Shown here: piece after piece, positions 26,214-34,616 of the stretch
Numbering within the stretch: position 1 is the stretch's first letter
Layout of the letters: the number at the start of each line of letters is the position of its first letter
NCBI RefSeq assembly: GCF_041397485.1
Contig: NZ_JAWKWO010000004.1
Location: forward strand, 186,001-250,000
Direction of reading: 5' to 3'
Length of the DNA: 64,000 nt
Source of the DNA: Zhengella sp020637775
GTDB taxonomy: Bacteria; Pseudomonadota; Alphaproteobacteria; Rhizobiales; Rhizobiaceae
Program-made: the position numbers and the translations under genes
Notes under the pieces: generated by a model
Seen by the model: the letters and a program-made list of their open reading frames with translations, nothing else
What the model was told of the DNA's origin: nothing
Database searches by the model: none

Positions 26214-28229
26214 TCAGTCCTTGCGCCACGCCGCGCCCTTGCCCGGCTTGCCCTTTCCGCCCGGCTTTGCGGCGCCGCCATGCTTGGCCGGCTTGCCACC
26301 CTTCGGCCGGAAATCGCCCTTGCCCGGGCCGCTCCGGGCCGGCTTGTCGCCGAAATCCTCGCGCGCCCGCTTGGCCCTGAACGGCCGTTCGCCGGGTCCG
26401 CCCTGTCCGGCCCCGCCTTCGCCGTCAAACGGGCGCTTGCGGTGGCGGCCTTTGTCACGGCCCTCGCCGCCTTCCCCCTCGTGGGTCGCGCGCAGGGCCT
26501 GGCGTTCCCGCTTGCCGGGGCGCTTGCCATCCTGCCAATCCTTCGCCCCGGCCTTCGGATATCCGCCCTTGCGGTCCTGCGGCTTGCCGCCCTTGCGATG
26601 CGGCCGGCGCGGCTCCGCATCCGGCCCCTCGCCATCGGCGGGCACGATACGGGCACCCTTGTCCAGCACCCCGGCCCTGGCCACGGCTGCGGCGAAGGCG
26701 TCTGCCGCGCCCGTTTCGATCTCGAACCGCGTTTCATGGTCAAGAATGCGGATGGAACCGACAGCCGCGCGCGTCACGCCGCCAGCCTTGCAGATGATCG
26801 GCAGGATCCAGCGCGGCTCTGCCGCCTGCTTGCGCCCGATGGACAGCGAGAACCAGCGCCCGTCGGTGAAACGCGTGCTCGGACGCTCGCCCACCTCCTT
26901 GCGCGGCGGCAGGTCCGGCACCGCGTTGACTTCTTCCGGCGTCGGCATCGCCGCACGCTGCGCCCGGATCCATGCGGCCGCGATCTGCCTTGCGTCATTG
27001 CTTTCAAGCAGACGGTCCACCAGCACCGCCTCGTCCTGGTCGATGGGTGCCGAAAGCGCGGCGTCGCCCATCATGCGTTCCACCTGCAACGCATCCACGG
27101 CATCGGCTTCGGGCACGGCCATGAACTGCGCATTCACGCGCGCCGCCTTGAGCACGCGTTCGGCGCTGCGGCGGCGGTGATGCGGCGCGACGACAACCGA
27201 AACGCCCTTGCGGCCCGCCCGGCCCGTCCGGCCGGAGCGATGCAGCAGCGTTTCCGGGTTGCCCGGCAGGTCGGCATGGATGACGAGATCGAGATTGGGC
27301 AGGTCGATGCCACGCGCGGCGACATCCGTCGCCACGCAGACCCGCGCCCGGCCGTCGCGCATGGATTGCAGCGCATTGCTGCGCTCGGCCTGTGTCAGCT
27401 CTCCCGACAGGGCCACGACGGAAAAGCCGCGATTGGTCAGCCGCGAGGCCAGATGGCGCACCGCTTCGCGGGTCTGGCAGAAAATGATCGTGTTCTTGGA
27501 ATCGAACCACAGCAGCGTGTTGACGACCGCATGGTCGCGCTCGTCCGGCCGCACCGGCATGACGCGGTAGTCGATATCGGCATGACGGTCTTCCTTGGAC
27601 GCCAGGGCGATGCGCACAGCGTCGCGCTGATAGGTCCGCGCCAGCCTCTCGATGGGCGGTGCCACCGTGGCGGAAAAGAGAAGCGTACGCCGGTCGGTGG
27701 GCGCGGATTCGAGAATGAATTCCAGATCGTCCTTGAAGCCCAGATCCAGCATCTCGTCGGCCTCGTCCAGAACGGCGGCCTTGAGATGCGACAGGTCGAG
27801 CGAGCCTCGGGTGATGTGGTCGCGCAAGCGGCCGGGTGTACCGACGACGATATGCGCCCCTTCGCCCAGCGCGCGGAATTCGCGCCGGTAGTCCATGCCA
27901 CCGATGCAGGAGGCAAAGCGCGCGCCGGTATCGGCGTAAAGCCATTCCAGTTCGCGGCGCACCTGCATGGCCAGTTCGCGCGTCGGCGCGATGGCCAGCG
28001 CCTGCGGCAGTGTATCCTCGCCCATGCGTTCGCCATCGGCCAGCAGCAGCGGTGCCAGCGCCAGCCCGAAAGCCACGGTCTTGCCGGACCCCGTCTGCGC
28101 CGAGACGAGCAGGTCGGCACCCAGCGCGCGCTCTTCCAGCATCGCGCCCTGCACGGGGGTAAGCGCGGAATAACCGCGGGCCTCAAGCGCTGCGCGCAAC
28201 GGCGCGGCGATGGTATCGGGTAGTGTCAT
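26214..28229 (-). CDS. DEAD-box ATP-dependent RNA helicase with DbpA-like RNA-binding domain
   Basis: 671-aa RNA helicase. Motifs in order: Q-motif region, Walker A AQTGSGKT near residue 45, PTRELA, VGTPGRL, DEAD box (DEADEM), SAT, then the helicase C domain with ATDVAARGIDLP and HRSGRTGRAG. A DbpA-type RNA-binding domain follows (RWFSLSIGRKQ to ILDHETRFEIE, about 450-520), then a ~150-residue tail rich in Lys, Gly, Arg and Pro. It probably acts in ribosome assembly or RNA remodelling. ATG 28229 is used; no strong ribosome site. Confidence 0.93.
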   Translation of the reverse strand: MTLPDTIAAPLRAALEARGYSALTPVQGAMLEERALGADLLVSAQTGSGKTVAFGLALAPLLLADGERMGEDTLPQALAIAPTRELAMQVRRELEWLYADTGARFASCIGGMDYRREFRALGEGAHIVVGTPGRLRDHITRGSLDLSHLKAAVLDEADEMLDLGFKDDLEFILESAPTDRRTLLFSATVAPPIERLARTYQRDAVRIALASKEDRHADIDYRVMPVRPDERDHAVVNTLLWFDSKNTIIFCQTREAVRHLASRLTNRGFSVVALSGELTQAERSNALQSMRDGRARVCVATDVAARGIDLPNLDLVIHADLPGNPETLLHRSGRTGRAGRKGVSVVVAPHHRRRSAERVLKAARVNAQFMAVPEADAVDALQVERMMGDAALSAPIDQDEAVLVDRLLESNDARQIAAAWIRAQRAAMPTPEEVNAVPDLPPRKEVGERPSTRFTDGRWFSLSIGRKQAAEPRWILPIICKAGGVTRAAVGSIRILDHETRFEIETGAADAFAAAVARAGVLDKGARIVPADGEGPDAEPRRPHRKGGKPQDRKGGYPKAGAKDWQDGKRPGKRERQALRATHEGEGGEGRDKGRHRKRPFDGEGGAGQGGPGERPFRAKRAREDFGDKPARSGPGKGDFRPKGGKPAKHGGAAKPGGKGKPGKGAAWRKD

Positions 28230-28342
28230 CAATTGAAGGCTTTCGGAAATGGCCGGGAGCGATGCAAGCCGGCAGGGGCGAACAGCGCCCGTATCGTTGC
28301 CAGCCTCTTATGCCGGATCCGCGCCTTCGTCAATGGTTTTGG

Positions 28343-28374
28343 GGCCGGTCCGGCAAGGAGGCACCGGACCGGCC
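28343..28374. other. 11-bp hairpin between helicase and diguanylate cyclase genes
   Basis: Perfect stem GGCCGGTCCGG / CCGGACCGGCC with a 10-nt loop, 15 bp beyond the diguanylate cyclase stop. Probably a transcription end signal for that gene, though there is no clear U-run. Confidence 0.4.
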
Positions 28375-28389
28375 ACGGCCTGGCTGTCA

Positions 28390-29286
28390 TCAGGCGTTCT
28401 GTTTGATGGAGCGGTTCTGCATGCCGGCGAGGTCGGCGGCCGACGGTGCAAGACCTGGCGTTTCGGCCGGACCACGCGTTGCGGCGGCAAAGACCACGCG
28501 GTTCCGCCCCGCTTCCTTGGCATCGTAGAGTGTGCGGTCGGCAAGTGCGAGATCGCGGTCGAAATCGCCGCTCATCTGCACGACACCGGCGGAGAAGGTC
28601 ACCGCATGCCCTTCGAGGATCGGTTTGGCTTCCACCGCCTTGCGCGCCCGGTTCATGGCCTCGATGGCTTCCGCCGCGCAGGACCGGCGCAGCAGCACGA
28701 CGAATTCCTCGCCGCCCCATCGCGCCAAGAGGTCAGCCGATCGCAGGCTGTTGCGCAGCGTTCCCGCGACGTCGCGCAGCACGCGGTCGCCGGTCTCATG
28801 GCCAAAGGTGTCGTTGATCGACTTGAAGCGGTCGATGTCGAGAATGGCGAGCACCGCTGGCTTTTCCGCCGCAACGGCAGCAAGGAATGCGCGCCGGTTG
28901 GCCAGACCGGTCAGGGCGTCGGTGCTGGCCTGCCGCTCCACATCTGCCAGCAGGCTGTCAACCTTGCCGATGGACCAGCGCGCCGCATCGGCAAGCCGGC
29001 CGACCTCATCGGCCGACTGATGCGCGATGGGCAGGTGTTCACGCCGCTCCGCAAAGGCCTCCAGCGCGTGAGCGACGGCCACGACCGGGCGCAATTCGCG
29101 GTGCAGGAGCAGGATCGCCACCGCCGTTCCCGCCACTGTGGCAAGCGTCAGCCCGCCAAGCGCCGCGTAATCGACGGCGCGCGCCTGCACGGCACCGTGG
29201 ATCACCGCGAAAATCAGCGGAAGATGCACACAGACAAAGGTGGTCAGGAAGAGGCGGGCGATGAAGTGATTTCGAAAGAAACGCAT
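28390..29286 (-). CDS. Membrane-anchored diguanylate cyclase (GGDEF)
   Basis: 298-aa protein making cyclic di-GMP from GTP. Two N-terminal membrane segments (about residues 10-32 and 42-62), a HAMP-like linker, then a GGDEF domain with the active-site variant GGEEF in RWGGEEFVVLL. The inhibitory I-site RSAD lies five residues before it, so product inhibition is expected. No EAL domain. ATG 29286 gives a normal membrane N-terminus; more upstream starts add unlikely sequence. Confidence 0.9.
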   Translation of the reverse strand: MRFFRNHFIARLFLTTFVCVHLPLIFAVIHGAVQARAVDYAALGGLTLATVAGTAVAILLLHRELRPVVAVAHALEAFAERREHLPIAHQSADEVGRLADAARWSIGKVDSLLADVERQASTDALTGLANRRAFLAAVAAEKPAVLAILDIDRFKSINDTFGHETGDRVLRDVAGTLRNSLRSADLLARWGGEEFVVLLRRSCAAEAIEAMNRARKAVEAKPILEGHAVTFSAGVVQMSGDFDRDLALADRTLYDAKEAGRNRVVFAAATRGPAETPGLAPSAADLAGMQNRSIKQNA

Positions 29287-29523
29287 GGAGGATCGGGAAC
29301 CTGGGAATTCTGTCATTGACGGCATGCCGGCAGCGAGCCGGCCGGCGCAGTGCTCGGCCCGGTTGAACGGATGGCTGCACACAGGACCGGCAGCCGCTCA
29401 GGGAAAATCGCTCTGGACATGCCGGCAAGGGTCGGACCCGACCTTGGACAAACGGGTGTTGCCACCGGCCTTTCCGAGAAACCATATCCGTCCGAAAAAA
29501 GCGTTTTCTTGCTTGCTAAGATT

Positions 29524-30708
29524 CTAATCTTTTGCCGATTCCGCGTTTTTCTGGCGATTGGATGTGCCCGGCGCCGTGCCTTCGAGTTTGGCGATGATTC
29601 CCAGCATCACCTCATCGGCTCCACCACCGATGGAGGCAAGACGGCCGTCGCGGAAGGCGCGGGAAACCGGATTGTCACGCGTATAACCCATGCCGCCCCA
29701 GTATTGCAGGCAGGAATCGGCCACTTCGCGCATCAGCCGGCCGCATTTCAGCTTGGCCATGGACGCCAGCCGCGTGACGTCCTTTCCGGCAACATATTGC
29801 TCCACCGCCGACCATGTCAGCGCCCTGAGCGCCTCCACCTCCGTGCGCAGTTCGCCCAGCCGGAAATGGACGACCTGGTTGTCGAGCACCGGCTTGCCGA
29901 ACACCGTGCGTTCGCGGGTATAGTCGATGGTCAGGTCGATCAGCCGGTCCAGCGCCTTGATGGTGTTGGCCGCCGCCCACAGCCGCTCCTCCTGGAATTG
30001 CAGCATCTGGTATGTGAAGCCCATGCCCTCCTGGCCGATCAGATTCGATGCCGGCACGCGCACCTCGTCGAAGAAGAGCTGCGCGGTATCGGAGGAATTC
30101 ATGCCGATCTTGTGGATCTTCTGCCGGCTGATGCCCTTGGCGTCCATTGGCACCACGATCAGCGACTTGTTGCGATGCACCGGGCCATCCGAGGTGTTGG
30201 CCAGCAGGCAGCACCAGTCGGCTTTCATGCCGTTGGTTATCCACATCTTGGTCCCGTTGATCACGAAATCGCCGCCATCGCGCCGTGCCGATGTCTTCAC
30301 AGCGGAAACGTCCGACCCGCCGCCCGGCTCCGACACGCCGAGGCAGGCCACCATGTCGCCCGCGATTGTCGGCGCCAGCCAGGCTTTCTTGAGGTCTTCG
30401 GTGGCAAAGCGGTTGAGAGCCGGCGTGGCCATGTCGGTCTGGACACCGATGGCCATGGGAACCCCGCCACAGGCGATGAGGCCCAATTCTTCCGCCATGA
30501 CCATGGAATAGGAGAAATCCAGCCCCAGGCCGCCATGCGCCGGATCGTATTTTATGCCGAGCAGCCCGAGATCGCCGAGCTTCCTGAAAAGCATGTGCGA
30601 GGGAAATTCCTCCGCCTCCTCCCAGGCGTCGACATGCGGGTTGATCTCCGTCTCCACGAAACGGGAAACGGTGTGGCGCAAGGCGTCATGTTCCGGCGTG
30701 AAAAGCAT
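29524..30708 (-). CDS. Acyl-CoA dehydrogenase, citronellyl/isovaleryl-CoA type
   Basis: 394-aa FAD-dependent acyl-CoA dehydrogenase. Signatures CLGVSEPGGGSDV and KMWITNG are clear, and the C-terminal QYWGGMGYTRDNPVSRAFRD is typical. The usual catalytic EGT near the C-terminus reads GGGADE, so the base is probably the helix-G Glu (QFQEERL), as in isovaleryl-CoA dehydrogenase. From memory the sequence resembles AtuD citronellyl-CoA dehydrogenase, but the substrate is not certain. GGGAGG precedes ATG 30708. Divergent from an SCP2 gene across a palindromic operator candidate. Confidence 0.9.
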   Translation of the reverse strand: MLFTPEHDALRHTVSRFVETEINPHVDAWEEAEEFPSHMLFRKLGDLGLLGIKYDPAHGGLGLDFSYSMVMAEELGLIACGGVPMAIGVQTDMATPALNRFATEDLKKAWLAPTIAGDMVACLGVSEPGGGSDVSAVKTSARRDGGDFVINGTKMWITNGMKADWCCLLANTSDGPVHRNKSLIVVPMDAKGISRQKIHKIGMNSSDTAQLFFDEVRVPASNLIGQEGMGFTYQMLQFQEERLWAAANTIKALDRLIDLTIDYTRERTVFGKPVLDNQVVHFRLGELRTEVEALRALTWSAVEQYVAGKDVTRLASMAKLKCGRLMREVADSCLQYWGGMGYTRDNPVSRAFRDGRLASIGGGADEVMLGIIAKLEGTAPGTSNRQKNAESAKD

Positions 30709-30762
30709 GGTTTTCCTCCCTCGACCGGCCGCCCGCATTCGGGTTCGGACGGAAAAATCACG

Positions 30763-30778
30763 TTGACGTAAACGTCAA
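30763..30778. promoter_or_regulatory. Palindrome TTGACGTAAACGTCAA between acyl-CoA dehydrogenase and SCP2 genes
   Basis: Perfect 7-bp arms (TTGACGT / ACGTCAA) with a 2-bp centre, 55 bp from the dehydrogenase ATG and 60 bp from the SCP2 ATG. It resembles the TTTACGT-type palindromes described for MerR-family LiuR regulators of branched-chain acyl-CoA catabolism; the regulator is not in the window. Confidence 0.55.
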
Positions 30779-30837
30779 TCGCGGGCTAGATTAAACCAGA
30801 TTTGTCCAAATCACCAGAACGGGAAGGATCACCGATC

Positions 30838-31119
30838 ATGACGATGGAAGAAATTGCCGCCCAGATGCGCGAAAAGGCCGCCGATACCACCTTGTCGAGC
30901 TCGGTGAAGTTCGATTGCGGCGCCGATGGCGTCATCCTCATCGACGGCAACACGGTCACGACCACCGACGGCGATGCCGATTGCACCATCAAGATGTCGA
31001 AATCCGATTTCGAGGACATGCTTGCCGGTGAACTCGACCCGACCGCGGCCTTCATGCAGGGCAAGATCACGGTGGAAGGCGACATGTCCGTTGCCATGCA
31101 GCTTTCATCGCTGCTGTGA
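30838..31119 (+). CDS. SCP2 sterol/acyl-carrier-like lipid-binding protein
   Basis: 93-aa single-domain SCP2-family protein. The pattern DGVILIDGNTVTTTDGDADCTIKMS followed by FMQGKITVEGDMSVAMQLSSLL is diagnostic. Such proteins bind acyl-CoAs or sterol-like lipids in a hydrophobic tunnel. It is divergent from an acyl-CoA dehydrogenase and probably serves the same acyl-CoA pathway. ATG 30838; a second ATG at 30844 is also possible. Confidence 0.9.
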   Translation: MTMEEIAAQMREKAADTTLSSSVKFDCGADGVILIDGNTVTTTDGDADCTIKMSKSDFEDMLAGELDPTAAFMQGKITVEGDMSVAMQLSSLL

Positions 31120-31169
31120 CCGGATAAGCCGGGCAACAAACCGGCACGCCCCGCACCGGAGAAGAAAAG

Positions 31170-31206
31170 GCCCGGACCGTGCCGCCAGCATGGTCCGGGC
31201 TTTCTT
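31170..31206. terminator. Bidirectional Rho-independent terminator
   Basis: 9-bp perfect stem GCCCGGACC / GGTCCGGGC followed by TTTCTT on the plus strand and by CTTTTCTTC on the minus strand. It separates the SCP2 gene from the convergent acetyltransferase gene. Confidence 0.8.
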
Positions 31207-31232
31207 GTTCCGGAAGCGCGTTTGCTGCGCGA

Positions 31233-31808
31233 TCAGGCCGCCAGGCTGCGCCCCGGCCTTTGGCGGTGCGGCTCGGCGCGGCGCCCGCCGGAACGCAGGA
31301 CGCCCGCCGCCCCGTCAAGCGCGCCGGCCTTGAGTTCCAGTGCCAGCAGACGATGCGGCTCATAAGGTCCGGGCATGGCCAGCGCGTTGGTCCTGTCGGC
31401 GGAAAAGCCGAAGCGCGAATAATACGCCGCATCGCCGACAAGCAGGACCGCGCCATGGCCGAGCCCTGCGGCCCGTTCGATGGCATGGCGCATCAGTGCC
31501 GAGCCGATACCGGCGCTGTTCAGCGACGGATCGACGGCCAGCGGCCCGAGCAGCAAGGCCTGTGCATGGCCGGCCCGAACGTTCCACAGCCGCACGGTGC
31601 CGATGACTCGTCCCGCGCCATCGCGCGCGACGAAGGCCAGTCCCTCGGCCGGCAGGCGCCCGCGGCGCAGTTTCTCAGACGACTTGCGCCGCCAGCGCGG
31701 CCCCATGGCACTGTCCAGCAGCGCATCGCGCGCGGCCATGTCAGCGGCGGTCTCGGCATGGATGGTGAAGAGGGGCGCAACGGGCGAAGGCGTGGCAAGG
31801 TCGGTCAT
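31233..31808 (-). CDS. GNAT-family N-acetyltransferase (YhbS-like)
   Basis: 191-aa acetyltransferase. The acetyl-CoA binding segment LGPLAVDPSLNSAGIGSALM and the following GDAAYYSRFGF match the YhbS-type GNAT subgroup; substrate unknown. ATG 31808 is taken because the sequence upstream is in the intergenic gap. It lies 100 bp after ornithine decarboxylase on the same strand, so it may act on polyamines or related amines, which is an inference from context. Confidence 0.85.
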   Translation of the reverse strand: MTDLATPSPVAPLFTIHAETAADMAARDALLDSAMGPRWRRKSSEKLRRGRLPAEGLAFVARDGAGRVIGTVRLWNVRAGHAQALLLGPLAVDPSLNSAGIGSALMRHAIERAAGLGHGAVLLVGDAAYYSRFGFSADRTNALAMPGPYEPHRLLALELKAGALDGAAGVLRSGGRRAEPHRQRPGRSLAA

Positions 31809-31859
31809 GACGGCAGCTCCAGGGCCTGATCCGGACAACAGGGATGCAAGCGCCCGCGC

Positions 31860-31912
31860 CCCGGCGGAATGCCGCCGGGACAGGGCAGGCCTGAACGGGA
31901 TCGCCCGTTCAG
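31860..31912 (-). other. Tandem hairpins at the 3' end of the ornithine decarboxylase gene
   Basis: CTGAACGGG / CCCGTTCAG (31891-31912) overlaps the stop codon and CCCGGCGG / CCGCCGGG (31860-31879) follows. No U-run, so they may stabilise the mRNA end or slow transcription rather than terminate it. Confidence 0.4.
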
Positions 31913-33042
31913 ATCACGTAGGATCGCAGCGGCTCGAAGCCGTTGAAGGCCACCGCCGAATAGGTGGTGGTATAGGCACCCGTGCCTTCGATCAGCACCT
32001 CGTCACCAATCGTCAGCGTGACCGGCAGCGGATACGGGGTCTTCTCGTAGAGCACGTCGGCGGAATCGCAGGTCGGTCCCGCCAGCACGCACGGCTCCAT
32101 CGCATCGCCGTCGCGCGGCGTGACGATGGGATAGCGGATCGCCTCGTCCATCGTCTCGGCCAGCCCGCCGAACTTGCCGATGTCGAGATAGACCCAGCGC
32201 ACATTGTCATTGTCGGCCTTCTTCGAGACCAGCACCACCTCGGCCTTGATGACACCGGCATTGCCGACCATGCCGCGGCCCGGCTCGATGATGGTCTCGG
32301 GCAACTGGTTGCCGAAATGCCTGCGCAGCGCGCCGAAGATCGCCTGGCCATAGGCCTGCGCGGCCGGCACGTCCTTCAGGTAGCGGGTCGGGAAGCCGCC
32401 ACCCATGTTGACCATCTTCAGGTGGATGCCCTGCTTGGCCAGCGAGGCGAAGACGCGGTGCGCATCGGCAAGCGCCCGGTCCCAGGCGGTCAGGTCGCAC
32501 TGCTGCGAGCCGACATGGAAGGACACGCCATGGGATTCCAGCCCGAGCTGATGGGCATAGACCAGCACGTCGACCGCCATCTGCGGCACGCAACCGAACT
32601 TGCGCGACAGCGGCCATTCCGCGCCCTCGCCATCGGTCAGCACGCGGCAGAACACGCGCGCGCCCGGCGCGGCGCGGGCCACCTTTTCCACTTCCTCGGC
32701 GCAGTCGACCGCGAAAAGGCGGATGCCCAGTTCGAAGGCGCGCGCCACATCGCGTTCCTTCTTGATCGTGTTGCCATAGGAAATGCGGTCCGGTGTCGCG
32801 CCGGCATCCAGTGCCATCTCGATCTCCGCCACCGAGGCGCAATCGAAGGATGAGCCTTCGGAAGCCAGCAGACGCAGGATTTCGGGCGCCGGGTTGGCCT
32901 TCACGGCATAGAAGATGCGGCTGTCGGGCAGCGCCTTGCGAAAGGCGGCGAAATTGTCGCGCACGACGTCGAGATCGACGACGAGGCACGGGCCGGAGGG
33001 ACGGCGGGTGGCAAGGAAATCGAGGATGCGCTGCGTGGCCAT
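31909..33042 (-). CDS. odc: Ornithine decarboxylase (fold type III, eukaryotic-like)
   Basis: 377-aa PLP enzyme making putrescine from ornithine. PLP Lys48 in FYAVKANP, the phosphate-binding NMGGGFPTRY near 215, EPGRGMVG, and catalytic Cys in CDSADVLY near 324 are visible. Length matches the alphaproteobacterial Odc2 enzyme; some homologues also decarboxylate lysine. The frame stays open another 157 codons into the leader, but the promoter lies inside that stretch, so ATG 33042 (GGAG 8 bp upstream) is correct. Preceded by a ~436-nt structured leader. Putrescine feeds the homospermidine synthase at 58595. Confidence 0.95.
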   Translation of the reverse strand: MATQRILDFLATRRPSGPCLVVDLDVVRDNFAAFRKALPDSRIFYAVKANPAPEILRLLASEGSSFDCASVAEIEMALDAGATPDRISYGNTIKKERDVARAFELGIRLFAVDCAEEVEKVARAAPGARVFCRVLTDGEGAEWPLSRKFGCVPQMAVDVLVYAHQLGLESHGVSFHVGSQQCDLTAWDRALADAHRVFASLAKQGIHLKMVNMGGGFPTRYLKDVPAAQAYGQAIFGALRRHFGNQLPETIIEPGRGMVGNAGVIKAEVVLVSKKADNDNVRWVYLDIGKFGGLAETMDEAIRYPIVTPRDGDAMEPCVLAGPTCDSADVLYEKTPYPLPVTLTIGDEVLIEGTGAYTTTYSAVAFNGFEPLRSYVI

Positions 33043-33478
33043 CGGGTTTCTCCAGTGCGGCTGGAAAGCCGCTTCATTCGAAGCTGCCCCGGCGCCGTCT
33101 GCTGGCAGCCTCGGGCATTGGACAAAGGGCATGCGGTCACGCCATTGGAACCAGCCGGTGGAGACCCCGGAACCAAGGAATGCCGTCATGCGGCGAAGGA
33201 CAAACCGCCCCTTGAGGGAGCGACCATCCGCTTTGTCTGCCATTGATTGGAGGGAGAACCCGTCCGCACATCCGGCAATGAAGGTGTGCCTCTTCAGTAA
33301 CCCCGGCCTGTGGACAGCCGGCAGACACCAGAAAGGCCCGCACCGTCGTTGCTTCAAGATGTCCTCGCCTGTCCAGTTGGCCGGACGGACGACCGGAGGG
33401 GTTAGCTCCGGGTACCTTACCGTGTCCTCCACCTTTCGGAGGACCGGCGGACACCCACAGGCACGTGCGACTTTGGGC
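33043..33478 (-). ncRNA. Structured 5' leader of odc, candidate speF RNA motif
   Basis: About 436 nt between the predicted start site and the odc ATG with little coding character. On the minus strand there is GTCCTCC/GGAGGAC (33424-33444), which competes with GTGTCC/GGACAC (33422-33454); then CCGGAG/CTCCGG (33393-33411) within a GGTACCCGGAGCTAACCCC stretch; and a hairpin GCGGCT-GGAA-AGCCGC (33057-33072) four bases before the ribosome site. A conserved cis-RNA called speF is known upstream of this gene in alphaproteobacteria, and this leader is in the right place; a covariance search is needed to confirm it. Confidence 0.6.
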
Positions 33479-33484
33479 ATCCGG

Positions 33485-33513
33485 GATATAGTGAAATTCG
33501 CCCCCCGCTTCAA
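33485..33513 (-). promoter_or_regulatory. Sigma-70 promoter of odc
   Basis: TTGAAG (33508-33513) and TATATC (33485-33490) on the minus strand with an exact 17-bp spacer. It predicts transcription start near 33478 and hence the long leader. Confidence 0.7.
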
Positions 33514-33587
33514 TGAAAAATCGCATCGCGCTTGAATTTTCCGGATCGATGAACAATCTCTTCAGGACCGATCACGGAGTCTGAACG

Positions 33588-34490
33588 ATGGACACCCTCA
33601 CCCGCATGCGCGCCTTTATCGATGTCGTTGAAGCGGAAGGCTTTTCCGCCGCCGCCCGCAAGATCGGCCGATCCAAGGCGCTGTTGTCGAAATATGTTCG
33701 CGAACTGGAGGACGAACTGGGCGTGCTGCTGCTCAACCGCACGACGCGGCAGTTTTCGCTCACTGAATCGGGCCATGCCTATTTCAAGCGCGCCACCGAG
33801 ATCGTCCGCGACATCGACGGTTTGCAGGAATCGATCCGCGAATCGAGCGGCGACGTGCGCGGCCGCATCCGCCTGACCGCTCCGCGTTCCTTTGCCGATG
33901 CGGCCATCGGCCAGGTACTGATCGACTTTGTCTCCGATCATCCTGACATCAAGCTGGACATCCATCTCGACGATCGCTTCGTTGACCTTGTCGAGGAGGG
34001 GTTCGACCTGGCGATCCGCATTTCGCGGCTGGAAAACTCTTCACTCATTGCCCGCAAGGTGTCCGATTTCTCCGTCAAGCTCTGTGCCACGCCCGCCGTC
34101 ATCGCGAAATACGGCAAGCCGAAGACACCGCATGACCTTTCCAGGATGCCGTGCATCTCCGATACGAACGGGCGCTGGCTGACCAATTGGCCGTTCCAGG
34201 CGCCGGGCGGCGACACGATTACCGTGCCGGTGGCAGGACCGCTCGAGGTCAACAGCCCCGCCGTCGCCCGCGCCGCCTGCCTTGCCGATCTGGGCTTTGC
34301 CATCATCCCGGATTTCGTCGTCAGCGAGGATATCAAGGCTGGCCGCCTCGTGCCGCTGCTGGAGGACTGGATTCACAAGGACAGCGGCATGTTCGCCGTC
34401 TATCCGCATCGCCGCTATCTTCCGGCCAAGGTGCGCGTCTTCGTCGACTACCTGGCCGCCTGGTTCAAGCGCAAGGCGCAGGAGGAATGA
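33588..34490 (+). CDS. LysR-family transcriptional regulator
   Basis: 300-aa LysR regulator with an N-terminal winged helix (MRAFIDVVEAEGFSAAARKIGRSKALLSKYV), a linker helix, and a C-terminal substrate-binding domain. It belongs to the common subgroup with the LSEYVRELE-like helix and RIRLTAPRSF after the linker. Divergent from odc, with 109 bp between its ATG and the odc promoter start; whether it controls odc is unknown. ATG 33588 has GGAG 12 bp before it. Confidence 0.9.
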   Translation: MDTLTRMRAFIDVVEAEGFSAAARKIGRSKALLSKYVRELEDELGVLLLNRTTRQFSLTESGHAYFKRATEIVRDIDGLQESIRESSGDVRGRIRLTAPRSFADAAIGQVLIDFVSDHPDIKLDIHLDDRFVDLVEEGFDLAIRISRLENSSLIARKVSDFSVKLCATPAVIAKYGKPKTPHDLSRMPCISDTNGRWLTNWPFQAPGGDTITVPVAGPLEVNSPAVARAACLADLGFAIIPDFVVSEDIKAGRLVPLLEDWIHKDSGMFAVYPHRRYLPAKVRVFVDYLAAWFKRKAQEE

Positions 34491-34616
34491 AGCTGCGGCG
34501 AATGGCGCCTTGAAACGGCACGCCGGCGATGGAACAGTCTGCCGGATTTTCGCCGCCTTCGTCAGCCAGTCAGGCTGTCAGGTGAACGTGCGATTCCACT
34601 GAGCGGAGATCCGGCC

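Noticed and set aside
29518..29531. Palindrome AAGATT-CT-AATCTT at the end of the acyl-CoA dehydrogenase gene
   Set aside because: It overlaps the stop codon and has no paired U-run or second copy; probably incidental.
33043..33513. N-terminal extension of ornithine decarboxylase by 157 codons
   Set aside because: The promoter -10 lies inside the stretch, the sequence has RNA-like inverted repeats, and family members start at the 33042 ATG.
34491..34616. Zur- or NikR-type operator upstream of the DUF1007/NicO pair
   Set aside because: Only a short CAGCC-N5-GGCTG repeat is present, with no AT-rich metal-regulator palindrome.
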